This document shows, piece by piece, positions 8,152 to 18,128 of a DNA stretch of 58,332 nucleotides. Every line of letters starts with the position of its first letter. Position 1 is the first letter of the stretch. Location of the stretch: positions 1-58,332 of the forward strand of contig NZ_JARSBN010000009.1 in NCBI RefSeq assembly GCF_029624125.1, given 5' to 3'. A program made the translations under genes and the position numbers. The notes beneath the pieces were generated by a model that searched no databases, was not told the origin of the DNA, and saw only the letters and a program-made list of their open reading frames with translations. This DNA comes from Winogradskyella marincola (GTDB lineage: Bacteria > Bacteroidota > Bacteroidia > Flavobacteriales > Flavobacteriaceae).

Positions 8152-10071
8152 ATGAAAAACTTTCTTTTACTTTGTGCTGTTTTTCTTTTTACATCAAAAG
8201 CCTTTGCACAGCTAGAACCTAACTTTTTAGGTAGTGCGTTTTCAAACGGAGGCGATTGCTATGTTGTAACAAGTAATACCATGTCTCAATTAGGTTATAT
8301 ATGGTATAATAACGTCATTGATTTTAACTCAGATTTTGAAATCGTTTTTGATGCCAATTTCGGTGAAAATGATGACGATGGAGCAGATGGAATGACTTTG
8401 GTAATGAAAAACAATCCAAATGTTGAAACAGGATCTGGAACACAAGGATCTGGCCTAGGTTATCAAGGTATTATGTCTTCTATAGCTGTAGAGTTTGACA
8501 CTTATCAGAATAGTGAGTTAGGTGATATCGCTTCAGATCATGTTGCTTTAATTTCTAACGGAAGCACATCGCACACACAAGCATCAAATTTAGCAGGACC
8601 AGTGGATGCTTTAGCGAACTCAATTAATATTGAAGATGATCAATTTCACCAAGTAAGAATTTTTTGGACAGCAGCAACTCAAACTTTTGTTGTAGAAATA
8701 GATTGTGTAGAGCGTCTTTCTTATACAGGCGATTTGGTAAATAATGTTTTTGGTGGTGAGTCAAATATCTATTTTGGGTTTACTGGTTCTACAGGTTTAT
8801 ACTACAACCATCAACAACTATGTTTTAAATATTTATCATTTACAGATACTGTAGATACATTAGATCGTACTATATGTTTAGGAGATAGTGTTACAGATGT
8901 AGATGTTTCATATACTGGTGCGTTGGGTTACCAGTGGTCGCCTACAACTGGAGTTAGTGATGCAAGTATAGCAGACCCAGTATTTACACCAGAAACAACG
9001 ACAACATATACTGTAGATATTACAGATACCTGTGGTGAAATTGTAAGTAAAAGCTTTGAGATAGAAGTAAATGAAGTGGCTTTTAATAGTGTAGAACCTG
9101 TAAACGCTACCATTTGTACAGGCAATGATGCAGAGTTTATACTACAAGGTTCACCGAATGCCCAAGTAACTTATAATATTAATAATGGTGCAGATCAGAC
9201 CGTACAATTAGATAACACAGGAGAAGCTTCGGTTTTAGTTTCTTCAGTAACAACAGATCAAATAATAACTGTAACTTTTATAGAATCTACAGATGGTTCT
9301 GGTTGTACAGCTTCGTTATCTAATACAGCAACAGTAAGTATTGAAAGCGATTCTGATGCGTCTTTTTCTTATACAGCAACTTGCGATGGAGGTATAGCGC
9401 AAATTACAGGAGATGTAGGAGGTGTGTTTTCATTTGATACTGTACCAGCAGATGGAGCACTCTTAGATGAAAGTACAGGAGAGCTTACAAATGCCCAACC
9501 TAACACTACCTACACTATAGTCTATACAACACAAGGTGTATGTTCAAGTTCAAGCACGCAGACTGTAACAACTTTAGATGAAGATGATGCATCTTTTACC
9601 TTAATACCAGATACATGTGGAGCCACTGCAGAAGTTTTTGGAGATGAAGGAGGAATCTTTTTATTTACTACACCTCCAAATGATGGAGCTCAAGTTAACC
9701 CTCAAACAGGTGAAATAACCAATGGTAATTTGGGTACAACTTATTCTGTGTCTTATACGACTAATGGAGATTGCCCACAAACCGAGGTTGTAACTGTTAC
9801 TATAGAAACTTGTATTATTCCAGAAGTTATAACACCAAATGGAGATGGAAAAAATGACACGTTTGATTTAGGAGGTTTTAGAGTTAGTAGCATACATATC
9901 TTCAACAGATACGGAACAAGTGTTTTTGAAAAATCTAATGGTTATGTAGACGAATTTGAAGGAGTTTCTAAGAGCGGAGATAAGCTTCCTACAGGAACCT
10001 ACTTTTATACACTTGTATTTCAAGATAACTCAACAAGAACAGGTTGGTTATATATAAATAGAGAAAAATAG
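8152..10071 (+). CDS. L-type lectin domain protein with T9SS type B sorting domain
   Basis: This 639-residue secreted protein has a signal peptide ending ...KAFAQ, then a legume/L-type lectin-like domain (about 20-225). The hallmark segments GADGMTLVM and VEFDTYQN supply the acidic residues that usually hold the metal and sugar in this fold. Ig-like or PKD-like modules follow (about 230-550). The C-terminus (about 555-639) is a CHU_C/gliding-type sorting domain: VITPNGDGKNDTF, IFNRYG, GTYFYTL. It heads an operon with a PorP/SprF protein 28 bases downstream and then an OmpA-family protein. Type B substrates are known to need a SprF-like partner, so the cognate partner is probably the next gene. 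The sugar bound is not known. Eukaryotic L-type lectins often bind N-glycans. Confidence 0.88.
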   Translation: MKNFLLLCAVFLFTSKAFAQLEPNFLGSAFSNGGDCYVVTSNTMSQLGYIWYNNVIDFNSDFEIVFDANFGENDDDGADGMTLVMKNNPNVETGSGTQGSGLGYQGIMSSIAVEFDTYQNSELGDIASDHVALISNGSTSHTQASNLAGPVDALANSINIEDDQFHQVRIFWTAATQTFVVEIDCVERLSYTGDLVNNVFGGESNIYFGFTGSTGLYYNHQQLCFKYLSFTDTVDTLDRTICLGDSVTDVDVSYTGALGYQWSPTTGVSDASIADPVFTPETTTTYTVDITDTCGEIVSKSFEIEVNEVAFNSVEPVNATICTGNDAEFILQGSPNAQVTYNINNGADQTVQLDNTGEASVLVSSVTTDQIITVTFIESTDGSGCTASLSNTATVSIESDSDASFSYTATCDGGIAQITGDVGGVFSFDTVPADGALLDESTGELTNAQPNTTYTIVYTTQGVCSSSSTQTVTTLDEDDASFTLIPDTCGATAEVFGDEGGIFLFTTPPNDGAQVNPQTGEITNGNLGTTYSVSYTTNGDCPQTEVVTVTIETCIIPEVITPNGDGKNDTFDLGGFRVSSIHIFNRYGTSVFEKSNGYVDEFEGVSKSGDKLPTGTYFYTLVFQDNSTRTGWLYINREK

Positions 10072-10099
10072 TTCAATCAATCACTTTACGCCAAAATAA

Positions 10100-11008
10100 A
10101 TGAAAAAATTAAGCATACTATTTTTTGCATTTCTATTTGCAATGCAATTGCATGCGCAACAAGACCCTCAGTACACACAATATATGTATAATATGAATGT
10201 GTTGAATCCTGCATATGCTGGATCTACAGAGACCATTTCTATTGGAGCATTATATAGAACACAATGGAATAGTCTAGAAGGTGCGCCAGAAACAGCAACA
10301 TTATCTATACACTCACCTGTAGGCAGACAGGTAGGATTAGGTCTGTCTATTATAAAGGATGAAATAGGACCAGTTAGTGAAACAAATGCTTACGCAGATT
10401 TCTCTTATACAGTACCACTAGCTAATTCGCACAAACTGGCTTTTGGTATCAAAGCAGGTGCTACATTTCATGATATAGGTTTGTCTAATAGAGTAGTGTT
10501 AGATCAAGACGATCCGTTTGTAACAGATATCAACAGCGTAACACCAAATATTGGTGCAGGAATATATTTCTATAAAACCAATAAATACTATGCGTCTTTG
10601 TCGATGCCAAATATGATGAACTCAGTTCATATAGATCGCCAAGGAAACAAAATAGGATCCGAAGTTCAGCATTTGTTTGCAACAGCAGGTTATGTATTTG
10701 ATCTTTCAGAAAACTATAAATTAAAACCTCATACCTTGGTAAAAATGTCTTCAGAAAGTCCTGTAAGTTTCGATATTAATGCCAATTTATTCATGTATGA
10801 TTTTGTTGAGTTGGGCTTAGGTTACAGGTTGCAAGATTCCTTCACAGGTATGGTTAATTTTTTAGTTACACCAGGTCTAAGAATTGGCTATGCTTATGAT
10901 AATATAGTTTCTGATTTAAATATCGCAACAAGTGGATCTCACGAAGTATTTATAAGTTTCGATATTAAAAAATATAAGAAAGTTTCTAACTCACCACGCT
11001 TTTTTTAA
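10100..11008 (+). CDS. PorP/SprF family T9SS outer-membrane protein (first copy)
   Basis: This 302-residue protein has a signal peptide ending AMQLHAQ and the family-diagnostic start QQDPQYTQYMYNMNVLNPAYAG, followed by alternating beta strands typical of an outer-membrane barrel. In Flavobacterium johnsoniae, SprF is needed to move the type B adhesin SprB to the surface. PorP is a T9SS attachment-complex relative. Its position between a type B lectin and an OmpA protein suggests it exports or anchors that lectin. A very similar paralogue lies at 27324-28259. A precise SprF or PorP name is not justified. Confidence 0.93.
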   Translation: MKKLSILFFAFLFAMQLHAQQDPQYTQYMYNMNVLNPAYAGSTETISIGALYRTQWNSLEGAPETATLSIHSPVGRQVGLGLSIIKDEIGPVSETNAYADFSYTVPLANSHKLAFGIKAGATFHDIGLSNRVVLDQDDPFVTDINSVTPNIGAGIYFYKTNKYYASLSMPNMMNSVHIDRQGNKIGSEVQHLFATAGYVFDLSENYKLKPHTLVKMSSESPVSFDINANLFMYDFVELGLGYRLQDSFTGMVNFLVTPGLRIGYAYDNIVSDLNIATSGSHEVFISFDIKKYKKVSNSPRFF

Positions 11009-11028
11009 TCTGTTAAGTTGACACACAT

Positions 11029-12933
11029 ATGAAATCTTTAAAAACAACATTAATCCTCTTTTTTATCAGTACCCTAAGTATCACGGCTCAGAGTAAAGAC
11101 ACAGAGAAAGCAGATAAATATTTTAATGAATTTGAATTTATCAAAGCCATTGATAGCTATAAAAAATTAGTAGATAGTAATAGTGCAGATGCCTATGTGT
11201 ATACACAATTAGCAGAAGCTAATTTTAATATATTCAATACTGCAGAAGCAGAAAAGTGGTATGCAAAAGCGTTAGAAATATCTGATGACAATGCAGATGT
11301 GATATATAAATATGCCGAAATGCTTAGAGCTAATGGTAATTATGAAAAGTCTAATCTATGGATGCAGAAGTTTATTAAAAAGGCACCCAATGATGAACGT
11401 GCAATAAGTTATAAATCTAACCCAGATTATATTTCTAACATTTTAGATGGAGAAAAACTGTATGAATTACAAGGTTTAAGCTTCAATTCTTCAGAGTCAG
11501 ATTTTGGAGGTACATATAAAGATGGTGTGCTTTATTTTGCCTCAGGAAGAGATACTTCTGGCAAAAAATACAGATGGGAAAATGAGTCTTTTTTAGAGGT
11601 ATACCAAGTGCAATTAGGTAACGAAGCATCATCAGGTCTTAATGCCGAGAAAGTAAAAGGTTCTGTAAATACAAAAAATCATGAAGGTTTAGTGTCTTTT
11701 AGTCCAGATGGTAACACCATGTATTTTTCAAGAGAAAGCTTTTATGAAGGCGATTATATTAAAGATAAAGACAACAAAACCAAGACAAGTGTTATTTACT
11801 TATTTAAAGCCCAAAAAGTTGATGATAGATGGACAAATGTAGAAGCATTACCGTTTAATAATAAAAGCTATTCTGTAAAGAATCCTGCAGTAAGTGCAGA
11901 CGGAAAAACCTTGTTTTTTTCATCAAATATGCCAGAATCTAATGGAGGATACGATATCTTTAAAGTAGCTATTAATGAGGATGGTTCTTATAGTAATCCT
12001 GTAAATTTAGGAACTAAAGTGAATACTAAGGATCACGAAATGTTTCCGTATGTAAGTGATAATAATACATTATACTTCTCTTCAACAGGTCATTTAGGCT
12101 TAGGAGGCTTAGATGTTTTTTATTTAGGAGACGATGATAAGGTCTATAATATTGGTGTTCCTGTAAATAGTAACTCAGATGACTTAGCGTTTACTATTAA
12201 TGAAGAAACAGGCGAGGGCTTTGTATCTTCAAATAGAAAAGGAGGTAAAGGAAATGATGATATCTATGCTGTAAAACGTTTAAAGCCATGTAGAGTTTTA
12301 ATAACAGCTACAGTAGAGGATATAGAAACATCTAAAGTTTTATCTGGTGCAATAGTAACAATAACGGATAGCTCAGGAAAAGTATTGTCTACACAAACTT
12401 CTGATGAATATGGTAAAATTACATATACGTCTCGTTGTAATATGCCACTAGATTTTAAAGCTGTATTGTCTGATTATGAAAGTAATCAGGTTTCTTTTAC
12501 AGGTAGTGAAAAGGAGGAGGAAACTGTACAAATTATGTTATCTCCTATTGAAAAAATCATTAAAGACGAAAAAATAGAGTTAAACCCAATTTTATTTGAA
12601 TACGATAAAGCAAACATTACTGCTCAAGGTGCTTTTGAGCTCGACAAGCTTGTTGCTGTGATGAAAAAATTTCCGGATATGGTTATTTTAACAGAGTCTC
12701 ATACAGATAGTAGAGGTACAAAAAGATATAACAAGAATCTTTCAGAAAAAAGAGCTAAAGCAACGGTACAGTATGTTATATCTAAGGGTATTGATAAAAG
12801 TAGAATTTCTGGAGTTGGTAAAGGAGAGGACGAATTAAAAGTAGAATGTGGTTCTAAATGTACAGATGAAGACCATAAAATAAACAGACGTTCTGAATTT
12901 ATTATTGTTGAAGGAAAATCACATAAGCAATAA
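11029..12933 (+). CDS. OmpA-family protein with TPR, WD40-like and carboxypeptidase-regulatory-like domains (first copy)
   Basis: This 634-residue periplasmic or outer-membrane-associated protein has a signal peptide, TPR repeats (about 25-130), PD40/WD40-like beta-propeller repeats (about 145-420, e.g. SFSPDGNTMYFS, AVSADGKTLFFSS), a carboxypeptidase-regulatory-like fold (about 425-505) and an OmpA C-terminal peptidoglycan-binding domain (about 520-634, TESHTDSRGTKRYN and NRRSEFI). The architecture matches the PorE-like proteins linked to the T9SS. It is last in the lectin–PorP/SprF–OmpA operon, 20 bases after the previous gene, and is followed by a terminator. It probably tethers the outer-membrane complex to the cell wall. 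Confidence 0.9.
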   Translation: MKSLKTTLILFFISTLSITAQSKDTEKADKYFNEFEFIKAIDSYKKLVDSNSADAYVYTQLAEANFNIFNTAEAEKWYAKALEISDDNADVIYKYAEMLRANGNYEKSNLWMQKFIKKAPNDERAISYKSNPDYISNILDGEKLYELQGLSFNSSESDFGGTYKDGVLYFASGRDTSGKKYRWENESFLEVYQVQLGNEASSGLNAEKVKGSVNTKNHEGLVSFSPDGNTMYFSRESFYEGDYIKDKDNKTKTSVIYLFKAQKVDDRWTNVEALPFNNKSYSVKNPAVSADGKTLFFSSNMPESNGGYDIFKVAINEDGSYSNPVNLGTKVNTKDHEMFPYVSDNNTLYFSSTGHLGLGGLDVFYLGDDDKVYNIGVPVNSNSDDLAFTINEETGEGFVSSNRKGGKGNDDIYAVKRLKPCRVLITATVEDIETSKVLSGAIVTITDSSGKVLSTQTSDEYGKITYTSRCNMPLDFKAVLSDYESNQVSFTGSEKEEETVQIMLSPIEKIIKDEKIELNPILFEYDKANITAQGAFELDKLVAVMKKFPDMVILTESHTDSRGTKRYNKNLSEKRAKATVQYVISKGIDKSRISGVGKGEDELKVECGSKCTDEDHKINRRSEFIIVEGKSHKQ

Positions 12934-12968
12934 GAGAGACGTCAATAAAAAAATTAAGTTGTTAATTG

Positions 12969-13011
12969 AAGTGAAGTTTAGTGTCTTTTGATGCTAGACT
13001 TCACTTTTTTT
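12969..13011 (+). terminator. Terminator of the lectin operon
   Basis: A 13-bp stem (12969-12981 with 12994-13006, one G-T pair) with a 12-base loop is followed by a T-run. Confidence 0.9.
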
Positions 13012-13402
13012 GTCTTTATATTATGTTTAGTATACTAAGCTTTGAGGTTAATAGCTTATCTTTTAATAATATGATTTATTTGATTTTAATTATTTCAATT
13101 TTGTCCTACCAATTTAAAATAGTAAGGAAATCAATTGGTTTTATTTTCTGTATTTGGAAGTAAGGCATCCATATGTGATACTTTTTAAAACAAAAACGTA
13201 TTAAATAAAAAAAAACTGACATTTTTAAGTTGATTAAAATTTAAACTTCTGTAAAACAGTTGTTTGTGTTGTTTTTTTTGTTTTAAAAATTCCGTAAAAG
13301 CTAAAGAACTTTCCTTTATATAATGGTGTAAGAGTTATAGTTTTAAACTCGTTCTTCTGCAATTTCGCTAGAACGGATCTTACTAATTAAACTTTAACCA
13401 AG
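13012..13402. other. AT-rich intergenic region before the 13403 gene
   Basis: No convincing gene lies here. A 60-codon frame at 12981-13163 begins inside the terminator stem, is hydrophobic by base composition only, and is not accepted. The stretch contains long A and T runs. CGTTCT and AGAACG flank a CAATTTCG sequence near 13350-13377 that could be a -7 element inside a short inverted repeat. It presumably carries the promoter of the next gene. Confidence 0.5.
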
Positions 13403-16399
13403 ATGAAAAAAATTACACTCTTATTCATGATGCTGATGAGCATAACAGCATTTTCCCAAATCGAAGTTATTGAAAATTTTGATGATGTCGCAAACAACCA
13501 AGTACCTACAGGTTGGACTGAAACAAACTTTGGAGCCTCTTCTAATTTTCCATGTGATGGTTCTGCAAAAACAGTGACCACTTTGTTTACAGCAGTTGGG
13601 CAAGAAACATTAACTACACCTTATTATTCAGGTATATCTAATGGCACAGATCTAACAGTTAGTTTTTCATATAATATCTTTGAACAGTTTAGCCAATTTC
13701 CACCACCAAGCTATGTTGCTCCTGCAACAAATTGGGGTTCAATAGTTCTAGAATACACCACAGATGGTACTAACTGGAACACAGCTACAACTATTAACGA
13801 CTCTAACTATACTTTTGTTAGCACTACAGATTGTTCTGCGACAGCGAGTATCAATGTTGGTGCTATTGCAAATGGTAGTGATTTTCAGGCTCGCTTTGTA
13901 GTAACGGCTTCAAATATTACAAACTTTGCACTATGGGTTAATATAGACAATATCTCAATTACTCAAGTTGCTACAACTGTACCAAATTGTGATGCCACTT
14001 TAATTTCACCTGTAAATGGATCTGATACTGCAGATACAGATGTTGCATTAACATGGCAGCCTGCTACAGGTTTACCAACAGGATACACAGTAAATGTAGG
14101 TACTTTTACAGGAGGTACAGACATAGTTAATGGAGCAACAACAACTGAAACAAGTTACTCGCTAAGCGGATTAAGTTATGAAACACAATATTTTGTAAAC
14201 ATAATACCAACAAATGGTGTGGGCAATGCAACTGGTTGTGTTGAAGAGACTTTTACTACCAGAGCAGCTCCAATACCTGGAGCAACATGTAGTAGCCCTA
14301 TAGTAATTTCTTCTTTTCCATTTTTAGAAGCTGGCGGAAATACAGATGATTATGAAGATAATATAGATGCAAGCCCATGTAGTAATAGCTATATGAATGG
14401 CAAAGATGTATTTTATGAAATTACACCAGCTACAGACGTGTCTATCAACATTGACATGACGAATATTTCTAACAATGGATCTAGTATTCATGTTGTTAAT
14501 GGTTGTCCTGACGTTGCTACAGAGTGCGTAGATTATGTAGGTTCATTTTCTGGTACAACAAGAAGTTTATCAGATGTAGTTTTACTAGCTGGTAACACAT
14601 ACTTTATAGTATTAAGTAATTCAGGAAGTACAAGAACTTATACCTATGATTTAATTATAACTGCAAATAGCTGTGTTAATCCTACTATTGGTACTATGAC
14701 GCCTATTGCAGATTGCGATAATGGACAGTTTTCTGTTGATGTAGAGGTAGCTTATTTAGGTAGCGCAACATCTTTAACATTATCTGATGACGATGGTACA
14801 ACTTCAGATATTACAAATATTACATCTACTGGTGTGGTAACAATGGGACCTTACGCAAGTGGAACAACAGTAAACTTCACATTAACTAATGAACAAGATG
14901 GATCTTGTTCTAATACTAACTCTACGTATTTTTACTGCCCTCCTTCTAATGATGAATGTAGTGCGCCAATAAGTTTAACGGTAAATACAGATGACACTTG
15001 TACTATTTTTACGAGTGCTACAAATGCAGGTGCTACGGAATCGGTTACGGATCCTGATACTTGTGCATCTGCGAGCAACAACAACAATGACGTATGGTTT
15101 AGCTTTGTTGCAACAAGCGAAGTCATTATTTTAGAATACTTAAATATAACTGATGCTATAAACTCTGGAGGTTCAATTCAGGCAACAGAACTTTTAGAAG
15201 GAAGTTGTGGGTCTTTATCTAGCATTGCCTGTTATACTACTAATTATGTAACATTTGGTGGATTAACAATTGGAAACACGTATTATATACGTAACAACAC
15301 AAGACTTGATGGCGAGTATGCACAAAACTATGATATTTGTTTAAGAGAGGCTCCAGCACCACCAGCTAATGATGAGTGTGCAAATGCTGCTGTATTAACA
15401 GCTTCAACTGATGATATGTGTAACAATGCAGTTTCTGGTACCACAGTTGGTGCTACATTATCTTCAGACAACTCTTGTAATACAGATGGTTATGGTGATG
15501 TTTGGTATGTATTTAACCCAACAAATTCAGGATATTACGAATTTGAGTTAACAAGAAATAGTACTACACCTGCAACTTATTATTCAGTATACGAAGGTTC
15601 TTGTGGTTCATTAACTGAAGTAACAACATCTTGTAATTCTAATGCAAACCAAATATTAAATTTAGACAACACTTCAACATATTATGTGATGGTGCAAACT
15701 CAACAAAGTGGTGAAGGTATTACATTTGATCTTTGTGTTACGGAATTACCTCCTGCACAACCTAATAGTGATTGTTCAGGCGCTCTTACTTTTAGCGAAT
15801 CTCCTGATTCTGCAGGAACTAATAGAGTGTCCGGAAACCTAGATAACGCATATTATTCACCAGAAGGAGCATGTAGTTCAACATACGAGTCTGTTTGGTA
15901 TAAATTTACTCCTTCTTATTCAGGATTATACAATTTTGAATTGATAAGAACAGCCGGAACATCATATTATACAGTATATGACTCTGATATTTGTTCTACA
16001 GATTTAGACTATGTAGGTGGTGATATTAACAGTTGTTTTGAGTCTGGCACAGACACTGCCACATTAGTTGCAGGAACAACTTACCTTGTAACTATACAAG
16101 CAAGTAGTGCAGCTTCATTTGAATTTTTTGTATATCCAGATCCATCATTAGGAGTTGGAAGTTCAACTTTTGAGTCTTTTAGATTCTATCCTAATCCTGT
16201 AAAAGATGTTTTAAACTTAGATTCTCAAGAAATAATAGATAGTGTTGAAGTTTATAACATTATGGGACAACAAGTGCATTATGAAACTCCAGAATTTTCT
16301 GAAGCAGAGATAAATATAAGTGATTTGAAAAGTGGCGTATATTTTATTAAAGTTAGTATAAATAATAAACAAAAGACTTTTAAGATCCTTAAGGATTGA
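13403..16399 (+). CDS. Large T9SS type A secreted multi-domain protein
   Basis: This 998-residue protein has a signal peptide (MKKITLLFMMLMSITAFSQ), an N-terminal jelly-roll-like region (about 20-195), a fibronectin III-like domain (about 195-285), and four related cysteine-containing modules. These start near CSSPIVISS, NDECSAPISL, NDECANAAVL and NSDCSGALTF and resemble bacterial pre-peptidase C-terminal-type beta domains, with VWF/VWYKF strands. The C-terminal type A sorting domain (about 925-998) starts FRFYPNPVKDVLNL and ends KTFKILKD. No protease or glycosidase motif was found. An adhesin or structural surface protein is likely. It stands alone between a long AT-rich leader and a strong terminator. 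Confidence 0.87.
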   Translation: MKKITLLFMMLMSITAFSQIEVIENFDDVANNQVPTGWTETNFGASSNFPCDGSAKTVTTLFTAVGQETLTTPYYSGISNGTDLTVSFSYNIFEQFSQFPPPSYVAPATNWGSIVLEYTTDGTNWNTATTINDSNYTFVSTTDCSATASINVGAIANGSDFQARFVVTASNITNFALWVNIDNISITQVATTVPNCDATLISPVNGSDTADTDVALTWQPATGLPTGYTVNVGTFTGGTDIVNGATTTETSYSLSGLSYETQYFVNIIPTNGVGNATGCVEETFTTRAAPIPGATCSSPIVISSFPFLEAGGNTDDYEDNIDASPCSNSYMNGKDVFYEITPATDVSINIDMTNISNNGSSIHVVNGCPDVATECVDYVGSFSGTTRSLSDVVLLAGNTYFIVLSNSGSTRTYTYDLIITANSCVNPTIGTMTPIADCDNGQFSVDVEVAYLGSATSLTLSDDDGTTSDITNITSTGVVTMGPYASGTTVNFTLTNEQDGSCSNTNSTYFYCPPSNDECSAPISLTVNTDDTCTIFTSATNAGATESVTDPDTCASASNNNNDVWFSFVATSEVIILEYLNITDAINSGGSIQATELLEGSCGSLSSIACYTTNYVTFGGLTIGNTYYIRNNTRLDGEYAQNYDICLREAPAPPANDECANAAVLTASTDDMCNNAVSGTTVGATLSSDNSCNTDGYGDVWYVFNPTNSGYYEFELTRNSTTPATYYSVYEGSCGSLTEVTTSCNSNANQILNLDNTSTYYVMVQTQQSGEGITFDLCVTELPPAQPNSDCSGALTFSESPDSAGTNRVSGNLDNAYYSPEGACSSTYESVWYKFTPSYSGLYNFELIRTAGTSYYTVYDSDICSTDLDYVGGDINSCFESGTDTATLVAGTTYLVTIQASSAASFEFFVYPDPSLGVGSSTFESFRFYPNPVKDVLNLDSQEIIDSVEVYNIMGQQVHYETPEFSEAEINISDLKSGVYFIKVSINNKQKTFKILKD

Positions 16400-16422
16400 T
16401 TAATAGTTAGTCAATTTCTTTT

Positions 16423-16454
16423 AAAAAGGCGATACAAATTGTATCGCCTTTTTT
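16423..16454 (+). terminator. Terminator after the 998-residue T9SS protein
   Basis: A GC-containing stem AAGGCGATAC / GTATCGCCTT with a short AAATT loop lies within a longer symmetrical sequence and ends in a T-run. Confidence 0.92.
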
Positions 16455-16538
16455 GTTTTAGATTTATCTTTTTAAAGTTTCCTATATTTACTAACTTATA
16501 ATTTTATGGTTATAGGGTAATAAAGTTAAAATTAGGAA

Positions 16539-18128
16539 ATGAAACACTCACGCACATTTATTATAAAGTTACCTGTCCTATGGATAGTGTTTCTTTCCTT
16601 GTTAATTCATGCTAAAGGTTTTGCCCAAAATACTGAGTTAATTTTTAAAGCTAAGGAACTTGTAGATTCCAATCCTGATGAGGCCTTAAAAATTTCCGAG
16701 CACATACTAAATACTAGTCAGAACCTTCAAGAGAAAGTTGAATCTAACATTATTAGAGCTCGATCTTATATTGTTAAAGGAGAATATAACGAGACTGTTC
16801 CTTATATTTTTGATTCTGTAAACTTTTCTGAACATATAAACAAGAAAGCAAAGGCAGAGATTAACATCATAGCTGCTAAACTTTTTAGAACAGTATATTT
16901 AGATAAGCAAGCGGAATTATATTTAAGCAATACCAAAAATATTCTTGAATCTTCGCAACTAAATCCAAAGCTTGAAGACTCTTTAAAAGCTATTATATCA
17001 CTAGAGGAGATCTATATGAAATTAGATCGTGGAGAGGATAATATAGCCATAGAACTTGCAAATATTTTTGAGAAAGAGCATGAAGATTTTATAAAGAAAA
17101 ATATCAATAGTAATATTTCTTTCTTATTGGCAAAAGAAAAAGCATTTAATAGATTAATGTATAGAGATTCTGCAAGGATATACATTAATCGGATATTTAA
17201 TGTGTTAGATTTAAACAGCTATAGTAACATACTTCAAAAATCTATAGTTTATAACGAATTAGGTCAGCTATATCTTCAAAACAAAGATTTTAACAAAAGT
17301 GAAGAGACACTTTTTATTGCTTCAAAATTTGCTGAGATTATAGACAATCCAAGCATAATGCGAGATATAAATAAGGGTTTAGCAATAAATTATTTAGCGT
17401 CCAATAAAAAAATACAACACAAAACATATAATGATAAATTTTTGGCATTATCATCTCAAGTAGACCTAATAGAGCAAGAAACAGTCAATAGCCTCTATAA
17501 TACACTATCTGGTAAGCTGGAAGAAAATGTAACTCAGCAACAAAGTAGGTATAAAAACTATCTATATCTTGCAATAGCAGGTCTTGTAATAGCTTTTATA
17601 ATTTCGCTTTTTGTTACTCTAAAATATATTGAAAGAAAAAAGAGGTTAAAAGAGATTATTAAATATTTAGAAATTAGTAAAAACAACTCAATAGCTGAGA
17701 AAAAACCTAAAAAAGTAAATTCAAAAAAAGGTATTCATATTCCTGAAGAAACTGAAATGCAAATTCTTGAAAAACTAAAACGTTTTGAAAACTCTAAAAT
17801 GTTTCTTCATAAAGAAATGTCTCTTGCGCGTTTAGCAGGAAAGTTTGAAACGAATACAAAATACCTTTCAGGTGTTATAAATAATCATTACGATGACAAT
17901 TTCAACACTTTCATTAATAAATTAAGAATCAATTATATTATAGATAAATTAAGAAACGATCCTAATTATATTAATTACAAAATTAGTTATCTGGCAGAGG
18001 AGTGTGGATTTTCTTCTCATAGTAGCTTTGCAACTGTTTTTAAGTCTATTGTAGGCATGTCTCCAGTAACACTAATTAAGCTCATTAAAGAAGAGCGTAA
18101 AAATGGTAAACCAGAAGTAGTAAATTAA
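16539..18128 (+). CDS. Membrane TPR protein with cytoplasmic AraC-type DNA-binding domain
   Basis: This 529-residue protein has a signal-type N-terminus, a TPR-rich periplasmic part (about 30-335), one membrane helix (about 342-362) followed by ERKKRLK, and a C-terminal AraC-like helix-turn-helix (about 420-520) with LARLAGKFETNTKYLS and a second helix pair around LAEECGFSSHSSFATVF. This one-component layout, found across Bacteroidota, couples a periplasmic signal to transcription. Its stop codon overlaps the start of the next gene by one base (TAATG), so the two are translationally coupled. It lies just upstream of the 2617-residue adhesin operon and might control it, though no operator was found. 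Confidence 0.85.
   Translation: MKHSRTFIIKLPVLWIVFLSLLIHAKGFAQNTELIFKAKELVDSNPDEALKISEHILNTSQNLQEKVESNIIRARSYIVKGEYNETVPYIFDSVNFSEHINKKAKAEINIIAAKLFRTVYLDKQAELYLSNTKNILESSQLNPKLEDSLKAIISLEEIYMKLDRGEDNIAIELANIFEKEHEDFIKKNINSNISFLLAKEKAFNRLMYRDSARIYINRIFNVLDLNSYSNILQKSIVYNELGQLYLQNKDFNKSEETLFIASKFAEIIDNPSIMRDINKGLAINYLASNKKIQHKTYNDKFLALSSQVDLIEQETVNSLYNTLSGKLEENVTQQQSRYKNYLYLAIAGLVIAFIISLFVTLKYIERKKRLKEIIKYLEISKNNSIAEKKPKKVNSKKGIHIPEETEMQILEKLKRFENSKMFLHKEMSLARLAGKFETNTKYLSGVINNHYDDNFNTFINKLRINYIIDKLRNDPNYINYKISYLAEECGFSSHSSFATVFKSIVGMSPVTLIKLIKEERKNGKPEVVN

Noticed and set aside
12981..13163. 60-codon open frame on the plus strand
   Set aside because: It begins at the end of a terminator stem, is hydrophobic because the DNA is T-rich, and shows no start context or family pattern.
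13350..13377. CGTTCT...AGAACG inverted repeat as an operator
   Set aside because: Only 6-bp arms around a 14-base gap and no second copy at related promoters. Noted in the intergenic entry but too weak to call.
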